Part shown: piece after piece, positions 10,661-22,370 of the stretch
Layout: every line of letters starts with the position of its first letter
Position numbering within the stretch: position 1 is the first letter of the stretch
From: Buxus sempervirens
Lineage: Eukaryota > Streptophyta > Magnoliopsida > Buxales > Buxaceae
DNA: 64,000 nt
Direction of reading: 5' to 3'
Assembly (NCBI GenBank): GCA_947561395.2
Contig: OX387194.1
Location: 28,344,036-28,408,035, forward strand
The notes under the pieces: model-generated
The model's input: only the letters and a program-made list of their open reading frames with translations
Database searches by the model: none
What the model was told of the DNA's origin: nothing
Made by a program: the position numbers and the translations under genes

Positions 10661-13600
10661 GGATGAAATTTTTTTGTAGGAGGATAGAATGTGAAACCCT
10701 ATATCTTTTGAGTGTATTGAACCATTCCCCTTGATTTGTAGGTGAGATAGAGCTAGCGAGTTGAAGATATCAACTCAATAGATGGCACAGCAAAACAAAT
10801 GGTAATTCATTATATAATGGACAAAATTTGAATGTTGTATAATTAAATTGTGTATAACCTAGATCAATTACCAAATTTGTTAGATTTAATGTGATTATGA
10901 AATAAAGTGGTTTAATTTCAGATGGTATATGGTTCACTAGTTCATGGTTTAAGTGATCTTGGTTCATTGAAGAAAAAAACAAAACTAAACCAAACCATTC
11001 TCCTTGCTTAAATTGTATAGCCTTCTATGTTGTGAAAGAAAAGGGAGAAAGAGAGCTGGGAAGAGAGGAAGAAGAAGGGAGAAGGGGAGAAGAGTGAGGG
11101 GCTACATGCTGTAGCTTATACCTCAATTGCTAAGGTGAGTTGAAGTAAGCCTGTAGAGCTGAATTCAACAAGAAAGTTCCATTAAAGTGCTATCCAAACC
11201 TTCTATAGCAGAGATTTGAGCCATAATTGTTCTCAAAGATCTGATTTAAGCTTGAAATGAGATGAATAACAATCCTTCTAAAAGTATTGATTGAATTACC
11301 TTTGAAAAGAATTAATCTTTTGTGTTCTTCTTATCTTTGAGATTTTTATGGGGTTTTGATTTTAGATTTGGTGTAAATATTGTAATTGTCGTTTATACAT
11401 GTTCAAATTGATGGAAACTTGTGTAAATTTAGAGCATGATATGGATTATTAGCATGGGAAGTAGATTTCTAATTTATGGTTTAGATGTTGGAGTTTTAAC
11501 CTTTGAAATAGGTCCAAATTTGAGGGTTTTGTAATGTAAACATTTTGGTTTTGTGTTGGGGTGTAATTGGAGAGTTCTTGATGATAATTACTGATGCTAA
11601 GATGGTGATGAGTAGATCTAGGAACTATAAAAACAAAAGATGGTGTTGCAAATGAGCTTTGGAAGTTTATGAATGGAAATAGTTCTGTTAACTATTTCCA
11701 AATCGTGTAATATTTCGATGATGTGCGAAGACATGAAAATGATGTGTAAAAATTCAAGGTCATAGCTTAAAATTTAGTTTAAAGTGTTTATTATTGAGTG
11801 GAAGTGATTTAGGACCGATTGGAACTAAGGTTATTGCAAGAAAAATCAAGAAATATTGATGGTTCACGACCATTGGGTTTTGCGGCTGTTTGTAACCACC
11901 TGTAGTAAAACAGCTATAACTCCATGTAGGAAACTTCAAATTGTGCACCGTTTGTTGTGTTAGAAACTAGACTCATAGATCTTTCTGCAGAGTAAACAGT
12001 AACTGCAAACCATTTGTGGTAAAATAGCTACAACTTCCTTTAGAAACTTCAAATTATATATTGTTTGATGCGTTGGGAACTAGACTTATAGAGCTTTCCA
12101 ACGATGTATGGTACGCATACCAATTCCTTACAACTTAGATCAGGTTTAATCCATTTTGAGAGTCAAAAGAATTGATCTGTAGGGGACTGATATAAGTTTG
12201 GCTCTTGAAACCATTATATGGAATGACCTCATTATTATAAATGATTGTGAAATGATTCTTTGGAAACATAGTGGTATACTTTTGGGCTGTTTAATCAAAT
12301 ATCTAGAATTTAGGTAATGTTAAGTTGAGCGATGGTTTCAATGTGGATATTTTGTGTTGGTGTTCTCTGAGCATGAAATTGGTTTAATCCTAACTTATGT
12401 TGAATATTGGTTTTGGAAAACAATGTTTTTGTTATTTAAAAAGAAATGTGTTGATGGCAGTAGTGTCAAGGGGTTTTTATTGATATTGGAAAATGTGTTT
12501 TGTTTTTGCATTGAGTTTGTGGGTTGTGAACCAATGTTCATCATAGACAAGTCGTTCACCTAGGGCCATGAGTGATGATAACTGTGGGGTTGTGAATATC
12601 AAATCCACCTAGGGTTGTGAACAAGTCGTTCACCTAGGGCTGTGGATATGAGTTCACCCATATTTTAGCATTGTGAGAAGTGTACAATGTTCACCACAAT
12701 TGGTAAATGTTTACACGTGTCAAGGGCACACTATGAGTTGAGTTGCATTTTACAGTTGTCTGGTGGGCATAGTCGTATATAGATCTATATGTGAGCTAGG
12801 TAGTGCGTTAGAATAGCTTTATAGGTGTAATATCAGCTATCCAGCAAGCGTTGCACCAGGTGATTCTGGTGAGGCCATTCTAGGGAGCGGAATTGGCTGC
12901 GGCACCCATCCCATCGTGAGAACTCGACGTGGCTATTGTATTTCAAACTGGGGGTTGTGAGTTTGATCCTCCCACCCGTGATTGTGGTTATGGTATTGTA
13001 GGCTGAGTTTGTGAGTTTGATCCTTGCATCTCAGACCTTGGTTATGTTTTTTCATTGGGGGTTGCTTCATGCTAGCCTATAGTTAGGTTCTCTGCTTGGG
13101 GTTTGTAAAACCCCGATTTTTGTTAAGAATTTTTTTTATTTAAAATTAATTACGCATACATATTATCTTAAATTAGCTATGGGTGTATGTAGGGATTTCG
13201 GTGGGCGAGCACACACGGAATCAAGGAATTTCAAAAGTTGTCGAGCGGCAATTTGCATATGGAAGGTATAAATGGTTAAGGGAAATTAGGTTTAGTTTTT
13301 GGAATACTCGTATACATTCGTAACCGACGAAGATTGGCGATTGCGGCTACCGACTGGCGATCTAGGTTTTCGTTGGGAAGAGAAGGGAACTGTGAAAGAT
13401 CCGACTGGGTTGTTTGTGTTCATGATCAAGGATTCAGAGGGTTTTTCCTCTTACGACCAGAGGATCATCTGGGCAGCGTTAGCAAGCACGCGGACAACTG
13501 TGGGTGATCGGCCGTGGTTCAAGAAATATTGTTGCTGGGATATAAGCGTGCGAGAGGTGAGTAGCATTGTTTTGAAACCTGGTTTTCGTATTATTCGTAG

Positions 13601-13854
13601 GTTTAATCTCGATGCATATATTTTCTGTTTTCTGGAAGGAGATAGTCATGGGTTTTATGGACGGAGATAGTCCGAGTGTGTTGGTTTTAGAACTGGATGA
13701 TGATAAATAAAAATTGTGTTAGAATGATTCCAAAACTAGTTTGAATGTGTTCTGGGGATATTAGGAGACCAAAGAAATTGTTACAGACCAAAAAAATTCA
13801 GCAAGAGTTGTAGATCTAGAAATAACAGAGAGTCGAAAAACACAGTTACTATCC

Positions 13855-14100
13855 GCCCAGTTGGCGCTGAGTGGCGCCGACTTCAGGTACTGGGCGCAGG
13901 ATCAAATTTTCCTATCCGTCGAGCTTGCGCCCAGTTCGCACTCAGCTCGCGCGCACTCAAATTCAATACGCGCATTTCGCGCCAACCTCATTCGCACTTC
14001 GCACCTAGCTCGCGCTCACTCGATATTAAGTAGGCGCATACTCGATTTTTGACCAACGACCTATCCGCCGACCTCGTGCCTAGCGCAGGAGGTCAGCGCA
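13855..14100 (+). repeat. GC-rich palindromic cluster in a Tekay-type LTR
   Basis: Dense GGCGC / GCGCC words include GTTGGCGC...GCGCCGAC, TGGGCGCA...TGCGCCCA and GCTCGCGCG. They stand out in AT-rich surroundings. The equivalent position of the related LTR at 50909-53772 holds a different motif (GGCGAYC). Confidence 0.65.
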
Positions 14101-14689
14101 TGGTCCAATATCTTGCTAAAGTGCATGTTTGACTAAACCAAGCTGGGTTTTGATGATCTGAGGGTTCAAGCACTTCACAAATCACCTGTTTAGGATTTTA
14201 GAAACAATATTACCTATTCAATTACTATGGGAATATTAAGTGGAAATTCTGGAAATTCTTAAAAGCTTCCAAGGTAAATATTAGGCTATTTGTAGGTGAT
14301 GTATTGGGTACCTAACACTAGGAGTTCCTATTTTAGTTTTCTCTTTGTTTTAAACACTGTGCTTGGTTGAGAATTTATTAAATCCTGGTTTTACTTGTAG
14401 GCAAATTCTGAATGTATTGTAAAGATTTTCTTGGTGTAAGTAACTGAGTTTTATTTCGGATGGGCATGAGCTATGAATTTGGGAAAAATACTGAAAGTAC
14501 TTGAGGTACCGTTCTGGTTCAGAGGGACATGTGGTGAACTGTGTGGAGTTATACATGTTGTGGCATGTATTGTTTTATTTTGATGTCGGAATTGAGATTA
14601 TATGATGATTTACTGTTTTGGTTTAGCTTGTCCTGGATCCATGCTTAAGCTTAGTAATGTAATGTTACTGTTGGTTGTTGAAATTGCAT

Positions 14690-14850
14690 GGCCTTGTGTG
14701 TTGCCACGACCAGTGTAGAGCAGCCAGAAACCCTAAGTAGGCTTGGTTGTCAATGCCGAAACCCGGGGAGTAGGCCGGCATTGGATGACGAAACCCTGAG
14801 TAGGCCGTCATTTCAGAGTATCCGAAACCCTGAGTAGGCCGGAACTGTTT
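14690..14850 (+). repeat. Short tandem repeat (GAAACCCTGAGTAGGCCG) in a Tekay-type LTR
   Basis: Four diverged copies of a roughly 35-50 bp unit centred on AAACCCTGAGTAGGCCGG. The corresponding interval in the related LTR at 50909-53772 is a much larger 80-bp repeat array. Confidence 0.7.
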
Positions 14851-16162
14851 ACATGGAGGTGTGGAGTGTCTACTTGGCATGTTTAATTTATCAACTTAAC
14901 AATAGTCATGACATTGACCAATCGATGTGTTGCCGTGTGGAATTGAAATGTGATTAGAAATGATCAATTGGTTTTGGTTTTAAAACTTGGAAATGGTATT
15001 AATTGCTTAATCGTATGGGATGTTAATCGATGCATAATTTGAACTGTGGTTAACTATTTCTGCATGCATATGCTACTCGCTGAGATATTCGTATCTCACT
15101 CTGTTGTTTTGTTTTGTTTTTCAAATACTCGAGGTGAGGCGACTATTGGGGTAGATCCGACTGAGACTTATAGGGAGGAAGACTACTATTACTTTCCTTA
15201 GACTATTAGGTTATTTTGATTTGAACTTTGAATAAATTGAATGATTAAGGTGTAATAAAGTCTATTGAGGTTGTACCATTTGAATCCTAGTTAAGTTTTG
15301 AATATTGAATTCTTAGACAAAATATGTTTGTGCACTCTGATATGTTTAAGTTAGATGATTATCCAACGATCATAAATAATTAAAGATCCTTACCTAACAC
15401 TCCGTGAGACGTGTTATATCTTTATTGAACAACACGGATCCGGGGCGTTACAAGGTTTGACCTTGGCTTGGTCTTTCGCCTTGTAAGTTCGTGAGGTGGC
15501 AGTTGGATTATGATGTTACCTTATATAAGATATTCTAGTTCACGAGTCCTGCACATACACTACATTCTATGTGATATGAGTTCATTGAGTTTGATGGTCA
15601 TGCTGTGTTTGATTGTTTTGGTAGTGAGATTTGATGCATTCAATCGAGTGTTCTCCCTATTTAGCGTTGTATAGTTATGCATATTGTAGATTTTTTTTAT
15701 GTACTTGATTGCCGATTTATCAGTAGTTTTGATATATGCATCTTGTTTTATTTATGCATTAACTATTTCAAGCATGACTATTTGATTTTGCATATTGTTG
15801 CTTAATGGGACCTTAGTCTCACGCATGTTTTGTTTTTCCGTTGTTTTATCGGATTTATTTTCAATTACTGCTATGGAAGAGAGAGAGCTGAGGTTCAGAG
15901 GCAGGAAGATTGTATTGATGATTATTAGCCTGAGGCATATTATCGCCAGGCTTAGTGGAGGGATCTAGTGATCTATTTTGGTGATATTTTTGTGCAGTCT
16001 TCCTTGTACATGTTGTATATTGATTTTGGACTCTTGTACTACAAATATTAGTGGGCCTGTAAAACAGTCTTTCGTATACTTTTTGTTAGACTATAATCTG
16101 ATAGACTTTTTATCTGATTAACACACACCCACGTTTCATTTCATTTATTGTGCACTCTGATT

Positions 16163-16419
16163 TTATATTGATCTACGTCTACCAGGTGAGATATTGTTGA
16201 ATCTGGGACCTTTCATGTTAGCATCAAATATTACATTTGAAGAGTGCTTGAGGAAGTTTTCTTGAGCTTCCACTGATTTAATGTACATCTGATCCAATTT
16301 AAGAGGAGTATAACAAAGAGTCAATATGGTTCTAACAACAACAAGGGGCTTGCCTATTGAGATTTCCAAGTCAGCCATGCAAAGTTCTATCCCCATTCCT
16401 GAATTAGTGGGCAATCTTA
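16163..16419 (-). other. Unrecognised open frame between LTRs
   Basis: The frame is open for about 83 codons on the minus strand, preceded by an acceptor-like TTTAAG and followed by a donor-like CTG/GTAGAC. Composition looks protein-like (MGIELCMADLEISIGKPLVV), but I recognise no family. It could be a host exon fragment trapped between retroelements or chance. Confidence 0.25.
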
Positions 16420-16504
16420 AATGAAAAGATTTGAAGGTAACTTACTTAGCTGTAAATGATTTACCATAAAACCAAAATGTGCTAAAAACAGCAAAACCTC
16501 GAAG

Positions 16505-17100
16505 CAGGTCAAACTCTAAGGAGCGGAAATTGACTTTCTGATCAAGCTTGAATTGACTACAATATTTCGTCCCAATGGATTGGAAATCTCGACACGGTTC
16601 CAACGCAGTTGAGTTTGCCAGAACCGGAGTCCAGACGAAGAAGTTATGAGCCGGTCAAACCCTAGGGAGCAGAAATTGACTTTATGCCCTAACCCAGATT
16701 GATTGCCTTACTTCGTCCCAATGGATGGGAAATCTCAACACAGTTCCGGCACAATCAAGTTTTCTAGAATTGGGGCCCAGACAGAGAAGTTATGGGCAAA
16801 TCAAACCCGGGAGAGCAGAAATTGACTTTCTGTTCAAACTCAAATTAGCTGCCATCCCTATCTCGAAAGATAGGAAATCCCGACGCAGTTCCGACGTAAT
16901 CAAGCGTATTAGAATCAGGGCCCGGATTAGGAAGATATTAGCAGTTTAACATTCTGGGAGTGGTTTCGGCTTTCTTCTCAAAACTTTAATTTACTGTCGT
17001 ACCCTATCTCAATAGATCGAAAATCCCGACATGGTTCCAATGCAACTGAGTTTGCCAGAATCGGGGTCCAAATGAAGAGGTTATGAGTAGATCAAGCCAT
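16505..17100 (+). repeat. Four-copy 146-bp tandem repeat
   Basis: Units anchored on GCRGAAATTGACTTTCTG begin near 16525, 16672, 16818 and 16963 (spacing 146-147). Each also contains CCCAATGGATNGGAAATC, CGACRCRGTTCC and a CAGACGAAGAAGTTATG-like end. A single copy sits at the same place in the LTRs at 50390-50510 and, inverted, 26590-26720. Confidence 0.85.
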
Positions 17101-17153
17101 AGGGCAAAAATACAGATAAGCTGCCCACGGGGCAAACTGCACCACATGGTTGT

Positions 17154-18400
17154 TAGAGCTGTAAGTTTGGCCAAGACAGCCTGAAGCCCGCCTAACCCGA
17201 CCCAAATAATAGGCCGACATAAGAAATAAGTTTGGGTTTTGGTTTGGGCCGGGCTCAATCTTGAGCCCGAAGTTGAATTCGGGCTGGGCTTGGGCTCACA
17301 AGGTACAACCCGAAAAAACCCGAATAACTCAAAATATATATGCCACTAAAACCCCCTCCTGCAAACCTCCGTACGATTGTCTCCTACAAACCTAAGAGTT
17401 TCTTGTCTTCTCCTCTATCTCTACCGCGGAAGTTGGAATTGCTTGCTCCTCTCATTGACTCACTGTCCCTCTCTTCTATTATCAATACCTCACATCTCAA
17501 AGACAACCTAGCTAGAGAAACCCCCAACAAAGGAGCTCGATCAGCAGGAGCTAGCAATATAGTTGCCGTTGGCGTCGCCGTCAATACAGTGGGATACAGT
17601 TCCAACGGCAAGGGATTTGTGATACAGTTCCATCGCTCACAGGTCACAAGGGATTTGCGATTGCTATTTTTGTCAAATTAGGCATCTCTCTTTAAATCGG
17701 GCATCTCATCTTTCCCCCTTTGTTCACTGCTTTCAGGTACTGTTTAATTCCTCTCTTTTCTAGTACTCGATCTGGATGAGATCCATTAATGTGTGCTTGG
17801 GAGGGTTTGTTTCTCTTCCTCAGCTATGCACCATATAATCTAAAACTATTTACCCCTCTTTGACTACAAAGTTAGTTTAGATATTTCAATCCCCAGTCTT
17901 TTACTACTGGATGCAAAATTCCATTAAAATTTGATTTCCGATAAGGTAGCAAAATAGAAAATCTTGTTACTTTAGTAGTATTTTATTTTATGTTATTTTT
18001 AACATCAATATATATCCCCTAAAATCTTGATTTATTGTTCTTGTTTGGTCATATGCAAATGAGTTATGTGTTTCTTACGTAATTTTGTGGTTCTAATATT
18101 TGAAACGTAGATTCTAACTCAGCAAAAAAAAAAAAAAAAAAAAACATAGATTCTAAACTTTATTATATATATCGAAATATTGTAGTCTTATATATGTGAA
18201 TGTATCATCGTATCAAGTAGAAAAAAAAGTTTGGGCTGGCCCGAACCCAACCCGAGCTCAAGAAATTATTTTAGGGTTGGGTTTGGGCTCAAAGAGTTTG
18301 GGTTAGGGCGGGCCGAAGAGACTTTGGGTTCACCAATTTTAGTTAGGGTTTAGCCCGAACTCATTGAAACCCAGCCTCGCCCGCCCTACTTACAGCTCTA
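17154..18400. mobile_element. Non-autonomous hAT-like element
   Basis: The element is 1247 bp with ends TAGAGCTGTAAGT and ACTTACAGCTCTA. Flanking 8-bp repeats are ATGGTTGT (17146-17153) and ATGGTAGT (18401-18408), 7 of 8 identical. Both subterminal zones are rich in GGGCTTGGGCT / AACCCGA words in both orientations. No transposase is present. A 21-bp A-tract lies at 18124-18144. The frames at 17340-17690 have no recognisable product. Confidence 0.8.
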
Positions 18401-18531
18401 ATGGTAGTCACCCACCACATCTTTCTTCCTTAACCACTAAGTAACCTGCCCCATCTCCTCCACCACATCTTTCTTCCTTAACCACTAAATAACCCACCCC
18501 ATCTCTTTATTAACCACTAAGTATCTCCTCT

Positions 18532-18777
18532 CTATAAAAGGGAAGAGAAACTCTCCTCCCCCAAGTCTCCAACTCTCCAATCCTCTCCAACTCTCCCCAA
18601 ACCTTTCTTCCTCAAGAACCTCCTCTCTAACCTTCATCTCTCCAACCTCTCCTTCTTCAACCCTACAAGAAGAAGAACTTGGGAAGAACCTTGGAAGCTC
18701 AAGAGGAGGAGCTCTAGTTGCTGTCCCAACTTCAAGAAGGCTTTAACACACAACCAAGGAGGTTGCTAACCCCAAGG
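18532..18777 (+). promoter_or_regulatory. TATA box, leader and splice donor of LTR K
   Basis: TATAAAAGG (18532-18540) is followed by a CT-rich leader and the consensus donor CCCAAG/GTAAGC at 18776/18777. The spacing of about 245 bp resembles that in the LTRs at 23803-26820 and 50282-56683. Confidence 0.6.
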
Positions 18778-19139
18778 TAAGCTCCCTAATCCTCTTTTAT
18801 GTAACATATGTAAATTTGAAGTGAATAGGAGCATGCTTTTATACTTGTTGTTTTCTCCATTTTGGCTTGCTTTCACTCTCTCTTTTCCTCTTCATTTCCT
18901 TAACTCCTTCACATGGATGAGTTCCCATGGTAAGGGGAGGTGTTCAAGCTTGAAAAAAGAGGGGGAGAGACCATGTTAGGCTTATCTAGAGCGCCACTTC
19001 AAAGCACTTTTCCACATTTTCTTTTATCATGTTTTGTTAAATACAAGAAGAAAATGTTCTCCTCATTCATGTCTAATGTACCCCTTTAAAACCCCCTTCT
19101 CAACCTTTCTTTTTACTTACTTTTATTAGTGTGAGACAT

Positions 19140-20935
19140 GGGGAAAAAATCAATTTAATGACTTCCCTAATCATCACGCAGGATTCATTAAAAACAAAGA
19201 GTCGCCACCATTCAATCTAGGTGTGAATGGACACCAAAATATCAAATAAGCACAAAAAGGCAAATTTAGGGTAAAAATAACCCTCCTAAAAAAAACAACC
19301 AGAGATGGGTAAGGGGATTAGGTTATGAACAGGGGAAGGTGTTAGGCACCCCTATTCATCCACACAAGGTGGTTGTCAGGTATTGTTCATGTCAAAATAA
19401 AGGAAAAAGGCTTGCTATAAAAATCACAAAAAAGATAAACATGTATGGTTTTTTCATACGAATAGTCTGATTGATCCAGAACTTTCAAATATGATCATAC
19501 CATTCCTAGGGTTTCATGATCAAAATAAAATTGAGATAAAATCAAATAAAACCAATATAAAGTGAAAAATCCAAAAATCTGGCTTCAAGTCAAATTCTAG
19601 AAATCTAGAAAAATATGATTTTTATAAAATATTTCAGAATTGAACTTGAACAGTCCAGAACATAGATAAAGCCCAAATTTCACGTTAAATCAAGAAATAA
19701 AAACAAAAAATACTCAAGTTTATGAAAAACATCAAAATGGGAGAACTTAGACCGTAGGGTCTTCTCTCAAAAGTGGAAAACAACTCAAAAACCACATCAT
19801 GAAACCCTAGAATTTACTTTCAGGCTTCTAGATCCAGATCTATCATATTGATCATGATGAATCCAGAATCTTAGCCTAATATCCCAAAAATCACGAAAAC
19901 AGTGCTGTAGGTGCAAAAGTGGTGAAAAATCCAAATTTTAGAAAAAGAGCGGATCTCATGCTATAATCACCATGAACTCATAGGATTAATCCAGATATAA
20001 AATATAATCATGAAAACCTGATTAGGATATCAAAAACAGCCATATCTCACAGATTAGAGCACATGGGGGGCCTACCCTACGGATCCACCTGTTCTCTTTT
20101 TCCCTAGCTCTCTCTTCACGTTTTACGGCTAGAGAGACTCTTGAGGTACTTGGAGATAGGTTTGGGTACACAAACACAATCAAAGGCCTTATTCTATAAA
20201 AAAAAAGAAGAGAAAAACAGATATGGGGTCCTATTCTAGGGATCCACCTGTTCCCTTTTCCCCTAGCTCTCTCTTCACGTTTTACGGCTAGAGAGACTCT
20301 TGAGGTACTTAGAGACAAGTTTAGGGAGACAAATATAACAGATGGCCTTATTCTACAGCAATAGAGATGATCCTATTACTTCTAGAATTGAAAATATGAA
20401 ATAAAAGGGAAAATGGACTTACCTGGATTGAGCAAGCAGAGCAGCAGGGATTCCTTTCCTTCTCTTGGAGCTCTTGATTCTTCAAAATTTCGTGGCCCTT
20501 TGCTTGAGAATCTCACCTCTATTTATAGGCAAGCACAGGGGCAAGGCTGGTCCAGAAGGATATATCCTGATCCTCAGGATAGAGTGAAAGTTGGAGATAA
20601 TGCCCATCCATAGCCAACCAAGGTGGCTTCAGCGAATAAAAGACATAATTCGATCATTTAAAGGGATATTGGACTAAAGATAAAGCTCGGAAATCGAGAG
20701 AAGAATAAAACTCGCACGAGTCTTTAGTGACCGTAAATGAGTTACGGTCCAATGGTGCCCGTATTTCCAATACGGGCGCGCCTGACAGTAGAGATTGTTC
20801 GGGCGCGACCGGCCCGTGAATGAAATACGGGCAAAGCCTGCTTAGTCAATTTTTATGCATTTTTGACCTGTTTTAAGCTCTAATTACATGTTTTTACTAC
20901 TTTCTCATTCTGTAGTGCAATTTGGGGTGTCTACA
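19140..20935 (-). mobile_element. Solo LTR, minus strand (LTR C, Tat/Ogre-like)
   Basis: The 1796-bp LTR reads, on the minus strand, TGTAGACACCCCAAATTGCA to CCCATGTCTCACA. It has a perfect 5-bp target duplication ATTAG (19135-19139 and 20936-20940), so it is a complete solo LTR inserted in LTR K. On its own strand it has palindromes (20832-20729), a TATA box (20527-20521), a perfect donor CCAG/GTAAGT (20424/20423), two copies of the leader hairpin (20262-20300 and 20101-20140) and a TGGCGACTCT box (19207-19198). Confidence 0.9.
20729..20832 (-). repeat. Palindrome cluster in U3 of LTR C
   Basis: There are two perfect inverted repeats: GACCGTAA-5-TTACGGTC (20729-20749) and GCCCGTATT-3-AATACGGGC (20757-20777). 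A third, with one mismatch, is GCCCGT...ATACGGGC (20812-20832). The stems differ from those of LTRs A and B at the same position. Confidence 0.85.
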
Positions 20936-21589
20936 ATTAGCTCTTGTGTGTTTTCACATGCATGTCACTCACCCTTAGTAAGCATATAGGTTTAGTTTCT
21001 TTACTTGCTTTCATGTTGCTTGTAAGCATGCTTAGGTTTGTTCTTGTTTCTTTTTAACTTCTTTTCATTATTCTCCATGATCACTTCATAGTAGCACTTG
21101 CATGTCACTCACCCTTAGTAAGCATGTAGGTTTAGTTTTTCTATTACAAAGTATGCCCCCATGCACTCCACACCCATGCATGTAGGTTCCCAACATGTTA
21201 GATATATCTCTTACTTTCATTCTTAAAGTATTTTGTTTGTTTGGTGTGAACATGACTTGTGGTGGTCGGTTGGACTTTGGCTAGACCTATCGGGTCTCTT
21301 TCTCTCCTCTTATTGTGAAGAGAGGGAGTAGCCAACCTCACTGATAAAGAGGCGCTCTTTGGCCTCTTGGTTGCTGGGGATTTCATCCCTAGGAGGAAGG
21401 GAAGACCCCTAGCCTCATACCCTCCTCTTCTTTGCCTTAAAAGATCAAGTTCATTGATTAATTAGGGTGAGAACCCTAATCCCAGACCACCGTAGGCCCA
21501 CAAAGGGGCCCACACAGTCCTTGGTTTCTCCAAGAAACCAGAGGAACCAAGCCCTCTTGAAAAATTGCAAAAATAGGGTTTTCTGTACT

Positions 21590-21720
21590 TGACCGAAAAC
21601 ACAGTTCGGTCAAATATAAAATTTTCATAACTGAAATTATATTTCGATTATGCTTGTTTTTTAGCATAACTGAAATATAATTTCGGTCATGAATAGTTTA
21701 GGGTTTGGCCAAACTGTCAT
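21590..21720 (+). repeat. Palindrome cluster near the 3' part of LTR K
   Basis: Inverted words of the type AACTGAAATTATATTTCGATT, AACTGAAATATAATTTCGGT and CATTTCGGCCAAA occur within 130 bp. It is the counterpart of the 3' clusters in the LTRs at 24250-24440 and 55250-55410. Confidence 0.6.
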
Positions 21721-22370
21721 TTCGGCCAAACCCAGGAAAAACCCAAAATGCCTTTTTCACCTCTTTTGATTATTTTGAACCTTTTTTTAATTGAGCCAAG
21801 GCTAATCCAATAGGTTTTGGGTCAACCCAGAACCCAAATGGGGCCCACCCATTCCAACCAACCTTGAACCAGAAAGGGTGCTACCCTATGTAGCAATCCT
21901 AATTGGGACTTAGACCATCTCCTGGTCTAATTTGGCATACCATGGGCCTTCCAACGAGACCTGCCTTCCAACGAGACCCACACTCCAGACCCAGATCACT
22001 TGAGTTAAAAAAGATAAAAATCAAAATAAAGGGACCTACACCACACATATGGTCCCACCAAGACCCAATCAAAGAAGCATGCTAGAGTAGGAACAGGTGA
22101 AATAACTCAATTCCAAACTTAACTAGAGTAACCCATGGGACCCGTCACCTGACGGGGCGGACCAAGGTGTCTACAGACTTCCCCGAACCGTAACCGGGCA
22201 CTTAAACAAAATCTCAAGCCGCAGACTACCCAATAGACAGCCTTCTAGGCATCCTTGTGTTTGCCTGCACCCCATCAGGCAGTGGCGACTCCTATTCCCC
22301 AATTGTCTCCCGAAGGAGGTTCCAGCCATATTCTAGCCAGGACGATTCCCGTGATCCAGACACGCGCACA

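Larger units (their letters stand above)
13104..15452 (+). mobile_element. Solo LTR (Tekay/Del type) nested in another LTR
   Basis: The 2349-bp LTR starts TGTAAAACCCCG and ends GGGGCGTTACA. It is flanked by GGGTT (13099-13103) and AGGTT (15453-15457), a 5-bp duplication with one transition. It carries a TATA-like GTATAAATGG (about 13266), a donor-like GAGAG/GTGAGT (about 13557), a palindromic GC-rich cluster (13855-14100) and a short tandem repeat (14690-14850). Its start, end and internal order match the minus-strand LTR at 50909-53772. Confidence 0.8.
10690..16125 (+). mobile_element. 3' LTR of the Tekay/Del-like element, split by a nested solo LTR
   Basis: The LTR begins TGTGAAACCC at 10690, right after a purine-rich tract (GGAGGATAGA) that follows the pol relic. 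It runs to 13103, is interrupted by the solo LTR 13104-15452, and resumes at 15458. The 3' end is not certain; sequence of LTR character continues to about 16125 (TTAACA). No ORF of note lies inside. Confidence 0.6.
16450..22370 (+). mobile_element. Long Tat/Ogre-like LTR (LTR K) with two nested insertions
   Basis: K resembles the LTRs at 23803-26820 and 50282-56683 in its 5' block, leader and 3' end. Its pieces are about 16450-17153, 18409-19139 and 20941-22370. It has a TATA box (TCTATAAAAGG, 18532), a donor CAAG/GTAAGC (18776/18777), palindromes at 21590-21720, the TGGCGACTCC box at 22283 and an end GCGCGCACA-like at 22370. Its 5' border and target duplication are not resolved, so it may be truncated on the left. 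Confidence 0.6.

Noticed and set aside
16450-16500. Left border and target duplication of LTR K
   Set aside because: Candidate TGTAAATG and TGTGCTAAA starts were considered, but none is flanked by the CCAAC seen after 22370.
17340-17681. 113-codon plus-strand ORF inside the hAT element at 17154-18400
   Set aside because: No similarity to hAT transposase and no BED finger or dimerisation domain seen.
20022-20318. 98-codon minus-strand ORF with an internal repeat (SPSTSRVSLAVKREERAR)
   Set aside because: It is the duplicated leader-hairpin module of solo LTR C read as protein; the repetition is at DNA level.
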